Below are positions 1-7,125 of a stretch of 11,648 nt of DNA, one piece after another (the stretch's first letter is position 1; the number at the start of each line of letters is the position of its first letter). A model generated the notes under the pieces. The model ran no database searches and was not told where the DNA came from. It was given only the letters and a program-made list of their open reading frames with translations. Source of the DNA: Oscillospiraceae bacterium (GTDB taxonomy: Bacteria > Bacillota > Clostridia > Oscillospirales > Oscillospiraceae); NCBI GenBank assembly GCA_009776905.1, contig WRMX01000038.1, positions 2,209-13,856 on the forward strand, written 5' to 3'. Both the position numbers and the translations under genes were made by a program.

Positions 1-1295
1 ACATTCACATTGTCAGCAACGGCGACGGCGGCCGCGACGCCCGCAGCCTGTCCCGTCCCGACGCATTGCGGGATGAGGTTCAGCCAGTCAATCGCGACAT
101 TGTCCGCTGAGAGATGCCGCCCCGGAGCGAGCAGGTTTTCGACGTTCTTCGGAAGCAGGGCCCTGTACGGGATTTCCACGGGGCCGCAGTCATTGATCAT
201 GCAAATCGTCGAATGCCATGCTATCGTGTCGTCATGCTTCGTCGCGAACGCAAAATCATTCGCCGTCATAATATAATCGCCCGACAGGCGGTGGCTGCCG
301 CGCGTCCCAAGCTGCGGCGCTATGTCGTAGATATATGAATCCTTGAACGCGACCGGGCAGGCCTCCTGCAAATAGGCCAGGACGTCCCGCATGGTGTTTC
401 GCGTATTCATCTCCGTTTCCGTAGCGTCTTTTATCTTTGAACAGTCACGATCGCGGTGCCAGTTATTCACCCAGCAAATGTCGTTTTGCGCGGAAGATAT
501 CGGCCCGCACATGAACCCTGCGACTTTCGCGAGGTTCATTCTCAATGCGCCGCTTATTTCTCTGTTGGTCTTTTGCCACTCATAGAAAAGATTCCAATCT
601 ATGCCGCCGATGCGCCATACGAGCGCGGTCGTGCTGCTTCTCGTTTCTCCATCGCTGAGCGTTTGGAAGGGGGTGCCGGAATAGCGATAAATGTCGCCGT
701 CGCCTGTGGCGTCAATGACGGTTTTTGCGAGAACGACCTTGCGCCCTTCCTTGCTCTCGAATATGACTCCCTTGACGTCATTGCCTTCCATGATGGGTTT
801 TGTGGCCCAAACGTGGCACATTACGCGGATCGAATCCCTGTGCTCGAGGAGCATTTTGTCCATCTCGATTTTTAATTGGTTCGGCTCGTAATAGACGGCT
901 CTGACGAGGCGTTTCGGCTCGCTTTCGCTGACGCAGCCGTGTATTCGCGCCCATACGTCCAAAAGCGCCGGGTCGTCGTCCTTGCCAATCTTTGAGAGGT
1001 CCGGCCCCAAAACCGCGTTTGGTATTGGCGCAAGCCTTGTGAACCATTCTTCCTGGATGCCCCGCACGAATGATTTTTCATACCAGGAGAGTTTCGGGAC
1101 CATGATCACATAGCCGCCCGTCACGTCTCCGCCCATATATCCGTAGCGTTCCATGAGGATGATGTTTTTTGCCCCGGCGCGCGCTGCCGCAACGGCCGCC
1201 GAGTGCCCCGCGCTGCCGCCGCCGACGACGAGTATATCGCATTCGTCATAAACAGGCAGCGTGCTTGCAGGTTCAGTGTATGTCTTGCCGCTCAT
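1..1295 (-). CDS. FAD-dependent oxidoreductase (FAD_oxidored type), C-terminus beyond window
   Basis: An open frame of 431 codons runs from ATG at 1295 to the window edge with no stop, so only the far C-terminus is missing. The N-terminus has a dinucleotide-binding Rossmann motif, ILVVGGGSAG (residues 21-30), ending its second strand in ILMER (46-50), where the Glu would bind the FAD ribose. A second FAD contact, DATGDGD, is at 195-201. The C-terminal FAD signature GTGQAAGVAA is at 413-422, after an IPYRALLP segment (375-382). This order is typical of the FAD_oxidored family, which is broad and mostly uncharacterised. No signal peptide or membrane segment is visible, so it is probably cytoplasmic. 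The ATG lies 22 bases after the previous stop, with a purine-rich GGAAAGGG just upstream as a somewhat distant ribosome site. It is related to the preceding flavoprotein gene (same motif order), so the two are tandem paralogues. Substrate unknown. Confidence 0.88.
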   Translation of the reverse strand, partial: MSGKTYTEPASTLPVYDECDILVVGGGSAGHSAAVAAARAGAKNIILMERYGYMGGDVTGGYVIMVPKLSWYEKSFVRGIQEEWFTRLAPIPNAVLGPDLSKIGKDDDPALLDVWARIHGCVSESEPKRLVRAVYYEPNQLKIEMDKMLLEHRDSIRVMCHVWATKPIMEGNDVKGVIFESKEGRKVVLAKTVIDATGDGDIYRYSGTPFQTLSDGETRSSTTALVWRIGGIDWNLFYEWQKTNREISGALRMNLAKVAGFMCGPISSAQNDICWVNNWHRDRDCSKIKDATETEMNTRNTMRDVLAYLQEACPVAFKDSYIYDIAPQLGTRGSHRLSGDYIMTANDFAFATKHDDTIAWHSTICMINDCGPVEIPYRALLPKNVENLLAPGRHLSADNVAIDWLNLIPQCVGTGQAAGVAAAVAVADNVN

Positions 1296-1317
1296 AATAT
1301 TGTCATCCCTTTCCGGC

Positions 1318-2844
1318 CTATTTTTTCGGCATCAGGAAGACCATGTCGCCGAAAGGCGGATACACAGGATCTCCATCGCGGGCGCGCAGATCAGCCCAAT
1401 ATCCATCAGGCAGTTTGTCCAGCTCCACCCCTTCTTCTTCGATCATGGCCTTGCGGATATCGCGCCCATCGATGTCGCGCGGTACCAAGTTCTTTTTGAT
1501 CGCATAATCTGTTGCGACGCCGGCCGCCTGGCCTGTGCCCATGGCGGGAGCGATGATGCGCATCGCGCCGTTGGCGTGGAATTCCGCGGAGCAGCAACGT
1601 CCGACGACAAAGAGGTTGTCGACCACGAGAGGCACGAGCGAACGATATGGGATGTCGCAATAATCGCGCGGGTCCGGACGCGCTTCGATTCCCGATGGCT
1701 GCACGAACGGGTGCATGTCCATGTCGCATTCAGCCTCGCGTGTGATCGCGCTACCTGCGGGCGCCTGCAGATGCCCATGACGCATGAAGAAATGCTTGGG
1801 GCTCGTCGGATGGTGCGTGTCCATCACTTCGGGGAAGCGCGCGATGCCGTCTTCAAACTTCGTCCCGCACATGACATCCGCGGCTTTGAGCATATATTCG
1901 CCAAACGGGCGGCGGCCATCGCGGACGCCGGGGATCGAGCCAAGGCCGACAATGTTGACGTCCTCATATCCCGGCACCTGCTTTTGCAGGAACTTTTCAT
2001 ATGCCCTCATTTGCTGGTGCTGCTCGATGATCTGGCGGGAAATGTTCTCGACATCGTCATTTTTCGTATAATAGCTGTGGAACGAATATGTGACAAAATC
2101 GGCGCATTCATCGGAATAATGCGGGATAATCACCTGGAAGAACGGTATATGATGTGCGATTATCCCTTGTTCGAGGGCTTTCTCTTCCTCGCTATATAGC
2201 AATGTGACGCGCTTTTCCTGCGGGACGCCTTTGTCGGCCTGCTCCTTTTGGAAGGCTTCGTTTGCCGCGCGATATTTCACGAGATTGGCGCGGGACCAAC
2301 GCGACCCGAGCGTCGTGGACATGTTGAGCCCTGCGAAATCGGCGCCGCCGACTTCATATGGGACGCCGGCCATCGCCGCAACGTCGCCATCGCCGGTGGC
2401 GTCGATGAACATCCTGGCATAAACCGCCATCCAGCCGCCCTTTGTGAAGAAAACGGCCGATTTGATGTTGTTGCCGTCCATCTCGACGTCGATGCAGGTG
2501 GCGTCATATATGATGCGGCCGTTCGTGCGCTCCATGACCATCTGCTCGCACATGAATTTTGCATATTCGGGGTCGAACGTGGGATTGTGGTCGTCCGTAG
2601 GCGAGCGGCGGATAAGCTCTCCGTCCGCTTCCAGGCGCTCAACGAGCTCCTTGCAGTTGCCCTCGATCATGCCCGCGACTTGCGGCACGTAGCCGTTGGT
2701 CGCTAGTCCGCCGAGCGACGCGCCTTTTTCAAATATGATCGTCCGCAGCCCGCGGCGAGTCGTTGTGATCGCTGCGGACACGCCCGCGACGCCTCCGCCG
2801 ATGATGGCGACGTCGCAAAACATTTTCTTTGATATCATTTGCAT
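1318..2844 (-). CDS. FAD-dependent oxidoreductase (FAD_oxidored type)
   Basis: Complete 508-residue flavoprotein. The Rossmann FAD motif GGGVAG is at 16-21, with the ribose-binding Glu in IIFEK (36-40). A second motif, DATGDGD, is at 148-154. A conserved GxRxGRRPFGEYxL block lies in the middle, and GTGQAAGVAT at 436-445 closes the FAD site. The motif order matches the next gene, so the pair probably arose by duplication, though overall similarity looks modest. Neither has a signal peptide. I chose ATG at 2844 because AGAAGGA lies 7 bases upstream. A TTG at 2850 and an ATG at 2838 are also in frame. The family includes oxidoreductases acting on varied small molecules and is often annotated without a substrate. 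Its position downstream of a two-cluster Fe-S protein suggests electron exchange with that protein or shared substrate processing; this is inference. The repeat array separates it from the upstream gene by 301 bases. Confidence 0.9.
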   Translation of the reverse strand: MQMISKKMFCDVAIIGGGVAGVSAAITTTRRGLRTIIFEKGASLGGLATNGYVPQVAGMIEGNCKELVERLEADGELIRRSPTDDHNPTFDPEYAKFMCEQMVMERTNGRIIYDATCIDVEMDGNNIKSAVFFTKGGWMAVYARMFIDATGDGDVAAMAGVPYEVGGADFAGLNMSTTLGSRWSRANLVKYRAANEAFQKEQADKGVPQEKRVTLLYSEEEKALEQGIIAHHIPFFQVIIPHYSDECADFVTYSFHSYYTKNDDVENISRQIIEQHQQMRAYEKFLQKQVPGYEDVNIVGLGSIPGVRDGRRPFGEYMLKAADVMCGTKFEDGIARFPEVMDTHHPTSPKHFFMRHGHLQAPAGSAITREAECDMDMHPFVQPSGIEARPDPRDYCDIPYRSLVPLVVDNLFVVGRCCSAEFHANGAMRIIAPAMGTGQAAGVATDYAIKKNLVPRDIDGRDIRKAMIEEEGVELDKLPDGYWADLRARDGDPVYPPFGDMVFLMPKK

Positions 2845-2852
2845 ATGCAAAT
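2837..2852. promoter_or_regulatory. Perfect 16-base palindrome over a start codon
   Basis: ATTTGCATATGCAAAT is a perfect inverted repeat covering the chosen ATG at 2844 and part of its ribosome-site spacer. It could be a dimeric repressor operator or, in mRNA, a small stem with a 4-base loop that limits start-codon access. It could also be chance in an AT-rich leader; no function is shown. Confidence 0.4.
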
Positions 2853-2881
2853 CCTTCTTTCTGTTATTTGTGTTGTGGTTG

Positions 2882-2894
2882 CGATTGGTAATCG
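2882..2894. repeat. Decayed outlying copy of the palindromic repeat
   Basis: CGATT-GGT-AATCG matches the core of the tandem palindromes but has lost the outer GGG/CCC pairs. It lies 43 bases from the equivalent point of the first full copy, against 41 bases within the array. It looks like an older, degenerate seventh copy. Confidence 0.65.
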
Positions 2895-2921
2895 TCCTCG
2901 ATCCTTCAAATATTCCGCTTA

Positions 2922-3145
2922 GGGCGATTAGTAATCGCCCCTACATGCTGGCAATTTGTTCCGGGCGATTGGTAATCGCCCCTACATGCTGGTTTTTTGT
3001 TCCGGGCGATTGGTAATCGCCCCTACCTGTTGGTATTTTGTTCCGGGCGATTGGTAATCGCCCCTACATGCTGGTATTTTGTTCCGGGCGATTGGTAATC
3101 GCCCCTACATGCTGGCAATTTGTTCCGGGCGATTGGTAATCGCCC
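2922..3145. repeat. Tandem array of six 19-base palindromes, 41-base period
   Basis: GGGCGATT-ggt-AATCGCCC (8-base perfect stem, 3-base loop) starts at 2922, 2963, 3004, 3045, 3086 and 3127, an exact 41-base spacing. The first copy has loop agt instead of ggt. The 22-base linkers are also conserved: CTACATGCTGG, a variable triplet, then TTTGTTCC. The triplets are CAA, TTT, TAT, TAT, CAA in order; the third linker also has two substitutions (CTACCTGTTGG). As RNA the array would form six stable hairpins within the operon transcript. The sixth palindrome begins directly after the TAA stop of the Fe-S protein gene. Because 41 is not a multiple of 3 and the linkers contain no long frame, it is not coding. 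It resembles repetitive extragenic palindromes (REP-like elements); possible roles are mRNA 3'-end protection, partial termination or protein binding. Confidence 0.93.
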
Positions 3146-4057
3146 TTAATCGTCAAATCCCCATCTGGTGTTTTGCAGCCCGCCCGACAGCTCCTTATCG
3201 AGGAACCGCTCCTTCCACTTGCCGATGGGGCAATATGACAAGCATTTCCCGCAGTGCCATGTCTCGAGCGATTGCAGGCCGCCCATGGAAGGAGGCATCT
3301 TCGCGACGCCCGCCCTTATGTCGTCAAATGTCGGCTCGTCAGTATCGAGATAGTCGTCCCAGCCTCCGAATTTCTTTTTCATACCTTGCGTCGGAGCTTG
3401 GCATCTGGGCATGCTGACGAAACCATATGTATATGTCTTGTCGCCCAAGGTGCTTGTGCTTGTGTCGTCTGTGCCATAGAATCCGATGGCCTTCGTCGGG
3501 CAGCAATCCGTGCAAATTGAGCATTTCGTGGGATCGCACAGCGTGCCGGCATCAATCATGGGATCGGGCTCAATTTCCGCCGTCGTGAGTATGACGCCAA
3601 ATCTGTTCCTCGGGCCGAACTCCGGAGTGACGACAATGCCGGCCCAGCCAAATTCTCCGAGCCCTGCTGCCACGGCGGCGTGGCGGATGCTGATTTGCAT
3701 GCCGTTGGTCATCGGGCCTGTGGAACACGGGGTCGCGACCTCTCCGAGCTGCCTTTCAATGACCTTTGCCACCGCATAGCAGGCATATGTCAGCTCGAAA
3801 TTCGGGATCATCGTGTATCCGTACGTGCCATAGAGCCCCTTCAGGTCGTTGCGGCCGTTCTCGAATGTCCTGAAGTTTGCCTGCACGATGCCGTCGAGCA
3901 AGCTCACGCCGATGGCGATGACTGACTTGCACCCCGGCAGCGTCTCCGTCGGATGGCGTCCTTTCGGCGAACCCGCGAAGCGGTCGACGCTCGCGATTCC
4001 GCACATGTCCATGCCATTCTTCATTGCTGCTTCTTTGATCAATGCTTTGATGTCCAT
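3146..4057 (-). CDS. Cytoplasmic two-[4Fe-4S] protein, reductive dehalogenase/QueG-like
   Basis: A 303-residue protein. Residues 130-165 carry AAGLGEFGWAG followed by a TPEFGPR block (145-151). This resembles the segment before the clusters in corrinoid reductive dehalogenases (RdhA) and, more distantly, epoxyqueuosine reductase QueG. The cysteines follow: C174, then C179-x2-C182-x2-C185-C186-P, then C219, and C269-x2-C272-x3-C276-P, enough for two [4Fe-4S] clusters. No twin-arginine signal or membrane segment is seen, so unlike respiratory RdhA it should be soluble and cytoplasmic. At about 300 residues it is shorter than RdhA (usually over 400) and somewhat shorter than many QueG. Start chosen at ATG 4057, which has AAAGGTG 6 bases upstream; the in-frame GTG at 4066 overlaps that ribosome site. 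The gene lies 32 bases after the methyltransferase-like gene. A role in corrinoid- or flavin-linked reduction is inferred; cobalamin binding is not proven. It may instead be a simple electron-transfer ferredoxin-like partner. Confidence 0.82.
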   Translation of the reverse strand: MDIKALIKEAAMKNGMDMCGIASVDRFAGSPKGRHPTETLPGCKSVIAIGVSLLDGIVQANFRTFENGRNDLKGLYGTYGYTMIPNFELTYACYAVAKVIERQLGEVATPCSTGPMTNGMQISIRHAAVAAGLGEFGWAGIVVTPEFGPRNRFGVILTTAEIEPDPMIDAGTLCDPTKCSICTDCCPTKAIGFYGTDDTSTSTLGDKTYTYGFVSMPRCQAPTQGMKKKFGGWDDYLDTDEPTFDDIRAGVAKMPPSMGGLQSLETWHCGKCLSYCPIGKWKERFLDKELSGGLQNTRWGFDD

Positions 4058-4063
4058 ATATAT

Positions 4064-4070
4064 CACCTTT
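4064..4070 (-). promoter_or_regulatory. Ribosome binding site deciding the Fe-S protein start
   Basis: AAAGGTG on the minus strand lies 6 bases before ATG 4057. The upstream in-frame GTG (4066) falls inside it and so cannot use it, which favours the shorter protein. Confidence 0.7.
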
Positions 4071-4089
4071 CATAAATGTAATAACAGAT

Positions 4090-5145
4090 TCATAACCCTT
4101 CGTAGCGCTTTTTGCTATATTCGTAGATCTCGTCTTCGATCGCATAGTAAATATCCTCGACGGGGTTGAAAATCATAGCCAAAGCGCCGGAGCCGGGCAC
4201 GGCGTGGGCGCCGTATTTGTCGATCATCTCCCGCGCGGCGACGCGGGCATCATCGGCAGTGACGTCCGGCTTGCGCAGAAGATCGGCATTCGGGCCGCAT
4301 TGGATCGTGACGCGGTCGCCATATTTGGCGAATATGGCATCGATATCGTTCAGGTTGGTCTGGATCTCCAGCCCGTCAAAGCCGATTTCTTCCACCATAT
4401 ATGGGACGAATGGCTCTATGACGCCGCAGCAGTGGGCGATGAACCTCGTTCCGCGATCATGGACGCCTTTCACGAAACGCTTCGTCGGCTCAAGGATGGT
4501 TTTCTCAAATGTATCTGTGGAGAAGAAGGGAGCGCGCATAGTTCCCCAATCGTCTGCGGCGACGATAAAATCGAATTCGAGATGGTCGCGCATATGGTTG
4601 AACAGATCGATTTTAAAATCGGCTATGGCGAAGAGGTAATCCTGGACCGCCTCGGGCTCCAGCAGCAGGTCCGTGAGCGCTGCATCAAAGCCTTCGATCA
4701 TGTGCAGCCTTTCAAACAACCCATTGCTCATCCTCATTTGCAGGGCGAGCGAATCATCGCGCTGGAGCATGAATTCCTCTGCTTCCGCTGCCCAGTCGAA
4801 TTGGTCGAGATCGGGCCATTTCACCTTTTCCCTCCACTCTGTGACGCATGTCATCACGTTCCCTTGGGGCGTGTTCGAGCCTTGCATCGCGGAGTATTTA
4901 TATTCAACGCCAAACCAATCCATCGTGTCCATCTGGCGCTCGTGGGCCGGGGGGCTGTCGTGCGCGAGCTTCGAGCCGAAGAGCTGCGACGATGCGGTAA
5001 TATTCGGCATCCAGACCGGTTTTTTATGGCTGAGCGCGAGCATCAGGTTCTCTCTGAGAGATATCGGGTAGTCCCTTTTGACAGGTGCAAAAGGCATGGG
5101 CATCGTGGGTGGCGCGGGCGCGACGGCAGTAGTAGTTTCTGCCAT
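4090..5145 (-). CDS. Uroporphyrinogen decarboxylase superfamily protein, methyltransferase-like
   Basis: A 351-residue protein of the URO-D superfamily. This superfamily includes the haem enzyme HemE and the cobamide methyltransferases MtaA/MtbA/CmuA. The N-terminus (1-22) is Ala/Pro/Thr-rich. The expected HemE motif (PVWxMRQAGR) is replaced by KKPVWMPNITASS (41-53), lacking the substrate-binding arginines, so decarboxylation of uroporphyrinogen is unlikely. In the barrel, H238-C-C240-G matches the H-x-C zinc motif of MtaA-type enzymes, with C283 as a further possible ligand. The third ligand position is uncertain. GFDGLEIQ (255-262) and the C-terminal Ala/Gly block (313-322) are also typical of the superfamily. 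ATG 5145 was chosen because a perfect AAGGAGG lies 7 bases upstream. The frame stays open further upstream only because it overlaps the ATPase gene. No corrinoid protein gene is visible nearby, so any methyl-group donor or acceptor is unknown. Confidence 0.85.
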   Translation of the reverse strand: MAETTTAVAPAPPTMPMPFAPVKRDYPISLRENLMLALSHKKPVWMPNITASSQLFGSKLAHDSPPAHERQMDTMDWFGVEYKYSAMQGSNTPQGNVMTCVTEWREKVKWPDLDQFDWAAEAEEFMLQRDDSLALQMRMSNGLFERLHMIEGFDAALTDLLLEPEAVQDYLFAIADFKIDLFNHMRDHLEFDFIVAADDWGTMRAPFFSTDTFEKTILEPTKRFVKGVHDRGTRFIAHCCGVIEPFVPYMVEEIGFDGLEIQTNLNDIDAIFAKYGDRVTIQCGPNADLLRKPDVTADDARVAAREMIDKYGAHAVPGSGALAMIFNPVEDIYYAIEDEIYEYSKKRYEGL

Positions 5146-5152
5146 TTTGGTT

Positions 5153-5159
5153 CCTCCTT
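5153..5159 (-). promoter_or_regulatory. Strong ribosome binding site for the URO-D-like gene
   Basis: AAGGAGG on the minus strand, 7 bases before ATG 5145. It sits in the 19-base gap after the ATPase stop and fixes the start against the longer overlapping frame. Confidence 0.85.
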
Positions 5160-5164
5160 GTATT

Positions 5165-6124
5165 TTATTGTTGTGGTAGCAGCTCCTTGTAGTGGCAGCA
5201 TGCGACGAAATGCCCCGGTGAATGCTCCACCAGCTCCTGCGGCTCCTCACATTCAGGCGACGCGTATTGGCACCTCGCCATGAACCTGCACCCCGGCTTC
5301 GGGTTGATTGGCGACGTGAGCTCGCCTTGCATGATGATGCGGTCGGGCTGGTTATGCACATCGGGGACCGGAATTGCGGACAGGAGCGCTTTTGTATACG
5401 GATGCAACGGGTGGCTGAAGAGCTCGTCGGACGGCGACTTTTCGACCATGTTGCCCAGGTACATGACCATGATGTCATCGGAAATATACTTGACGACGGA
5501 AAGGTCGTGCGTCACGAACATATACGCAAGGCCGAGCGCCTCCTGCAAATCCAGCATGAGGTTAATGATCTGCGCCTGGATCGACACATCGAGCGCGGAC
5601 ACAGGCTCATCGCAGACGATAAACTTCGGGTTCAGCGCCAAAGCGCGCGCGACTCCGATGCGCTGCCGCCTGCCGCCGTCGAGCTCGTGCGGATATGCGT
5701 TCTCAAAACGCTCCGCCAGGCCGACGGTATCCATGAGCTTCCTGACCTCGGCGCGGATTTCGGCCTTTGACAGTTTCCCCTGGACGCGCAGCGGCTCCAT
5801 GATAGCCTCGCTGACGGACATACGCGGATTGAGCGAAGAATATGGGTCTTGGAAAATAATTTGCATCTCTTCGCGCAGTTGCCGCAGCTCCTTTGGCGAG
5901 GGGTCTGAAATGTCCTTCCCCTCGAACGTAATTGTGCCTTCCGTCTTTTCGATGAGGTGGATGATAGTCCTGCCGAGAGTCGTTTTTCCGCAGCCGGATT
6001 CACCGACGACGCCCAGCGTTTTGCCGTAATCAAGCGTGAAGCTGACGTCTTCAACGGCATGCAGCGTCCCGCCCGGGTTTTTGAAATACTTTTTCAGGTT
6101 ATTCACTTCGAGCAAAGCGGCCAT
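5165..6124 (-). CDS. Peptide-type ABC importer ATPase, DppF/OppF-like
   Basis: A 319-residue nucleotide-binding subunit. Walker A GESGCGKTT is at 41-49, Q-loop Gln at 92, signature LDGGRRQR at 148-155, Walker B FIVCDEP at 168-174 and H-loop His at 206. The C-terminal oligopeptide-transporter extension has cysteines at 279, 285, 292 and 309/310. In some DppD-type proteins cysteines of this extension bind a [4Fe-4S] cluster; whether these do is untested. The signature has Asp for Ser and Arg for Gln compared with the usual LSGGQ, a variant found in DppF-like subunits; the partner ATPase has the canonical Ser. It pairs with the preceding ATPase to power import through the two permeases at the inner face of the membrane. 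Its ATG shares the A of the preceding TAA stop (TAATG), with GGAGGTGG just upstream inside the previous gene, which indicates translational coupling. Confidence 0.95.
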   Translation of the reverse strand: MAALLEVNNLKKYFKNPGGTLHAVEDVSFTLDYGKTLGVVGESGCGKTTLGRTIIHLIEKTEGTITFEGKDISDPSPKELRQLREEMQIIFQDPYSSLNPRMSVSEAIMEPLRVQGKLSKAEIRAEVRKLMDTVGLAERFENAYPHELDGGRRQRIGVARALALNPKFIVCDEPVSALDVSIQAQIINLMLDLQEALGLAYMFVTHDLSVVKYISDDIMVMYLGNMVEKSPSDELFSHPLHPYTKALLSAIPVPDVHNQPDRIIMQGELTSPINPKPGCRFMARCQYASPECEEPQELVEHSPGHFVACCHYKELLPQQ

Positions 6125-7107
6125 TATTCACCACCTCCATCGCGAAAACATTTGACAAAGTGCCCGGCCTCGATTTCCACCATCGCAGGCTTGGACCCCG
6201 AACATTGCTCTTTGGCATCGGGGCAGCGTTCGTAAAAGCTGCAGCCGGTCGGCAGATTCGCCGGGTCCGGCATCAGCCCCGTGATGGGCTTGAGGCGCGG
6301 CTCCGTGGAGTTGAGCTTCGGCAGGGAGCCGAACAGCCCGATTGTATAAGGATGCGTCGGAAAGTCGAAGACTTGCACGGCAGAGCCATATTCGACGATC
6401 TCGCCGGCATAAATGACGGCGACGGAACTGCAGCAGTTCGCCACGACTCCGAGGTCGTGCGTTATCATGATCACGGACGTCCCGAGGCGCTCTTTCAAGG
6501 ACTGCATGATCTCGAGGACCTGCGCCTGGATCGTGACATCGAGCGCGGTCGTCGGCTCGTCCGCGATGAGGAGCGTCGGGTTGCAAGCAAGCGCCATCGC
6601 GATGACGACGCGCTGCTTCATGCCCCCGGAGAATTGGTGCGGATATTCGTTGTAGCGCTCCATGGGGATTCCGACCATCTCCAGCATGTCGCTCGCGCGG
6701 TTTTCCGCCTCGTAACGTTTGATTTTATTATGCTGCGCGATCGCTTCGGAGATTTGCGCGCCGATGCGCTCGATTGGGTTGAGCGCCGTCATCGGGTCTT
6801 GGAAAATCATCGCGATTTTTTCGCCGCGAATCTTGCGCATTGCGGATTCGGATTTTTGCATGAGGTCTTCGCCGTCGAAAACGATCTCCCCGCCGCAAAT
6901 CTTTGAAGGAGGGGTGGGCAGGATGCGGAGAATCGATTTAGCAATCGTCGTCTTGCCCGCGCCCGTCTCGCCGACCAAACCCAGAGTCTCCCCGCGCTTG
7001 ACGACCAGATTGACGCCGTTCACGGCATGGATTATGGCCTCGTCCGTGCGGTATTCCACGACAAGGTCACGTATTTCAAGAATGTTATCGTTCATATTGT
7101 CATTCAC
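6124..7107 (-). CDS. Peptide-type ABC importer ATPase, DppD/OppD-like
   Basis: A 327-residue nucleotide-binding subunit. Walker A GETGAGKTT is at 46-54, Q-loop Gln at 103, signature FSGGMKQR at 159-166, Walker B LLIADEP at 179-185 and H-loop His at 217. The C-terminal peptide-transporter extension contains C289, C295, C302 and C320. That spacing resembles the [4Fe-4S] site described for a DppD-family ATPase, so a cluster is possible here. The start is a GTG at 7107 with GAGGTG exactly 7 bases upstream; the in-frame ATG four codons later has no comparable site. The N-terminus reads MNDNMNDN, a tiny in-frame duplication. The gene begins 18 bases after the permease stop and overlaps the next ATPase start by one base. 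It works as a heterodimer with that ATPase. Confidence 0.95.
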   Translation of the reverse strand: MNDNMNDNILEIRDLVVEYRTDEAIIHAVNGVNLVVKRGETLGLVGETGAGKTTIAKSILRILPTPPSKICGGEIVFDGEDLMQKSESAMRKIRGEKIAMIFQDPMTALNPIERIGAQISEAIAQHNKIKRYEAENRASDMLEMVGIPMERYNEYPHQFSGGMKQRVVIAMALACNPTLLIADEPTTALDVTIQAQVLEIMQSLKERLGTSVIMITHDLGVVANCCSSVAVIYAGEIVEYGSAVQVFDFPTHPYTIGLFGSLPKLNSTEPRLKPITGLMPDPANLPTGCSFYERCPDAKEQCSGSKPAMVEIEAGHFVKCFRDGGGE

Positions 7108-7125
7108 TGCACATCACCTCAACAA

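Noticed and set aside
1261..2199. Plus-strand 312-codon frame
   Set aside because: It is antisense to the flavoprotein gene, which carries clear FAD motifs; the plus-strand product has no recognisable domain.
2922..3145. CRISPR array
   Set aside because: Repeats are only 19 bases and fully palindromic, the spacers are nearly identical to one another, and no cas genes are present. This is a tandem repeat.
4090..5145. True uroporphyrinogen decarboxylase (hemE)
   Set aside because: The arginine-containing N-terminal HemE motif is absent and there are no other haem biosynthesis genes nearby.
4204..5283. Plus-strand 359-codon frame
   Set aside because: It is antisense to the URO-D-like gene and runs into the ATPase gene. 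It is a by-product of GC-rich codon use, with no ribosome site or family features.
5146..5478. Extended N-terminus of the URO-D-like protein
   Set aside because: It overlaps the ATPase gene in another frame and lacks family features. AAGGAGG before ATG 5145 marks the real start.
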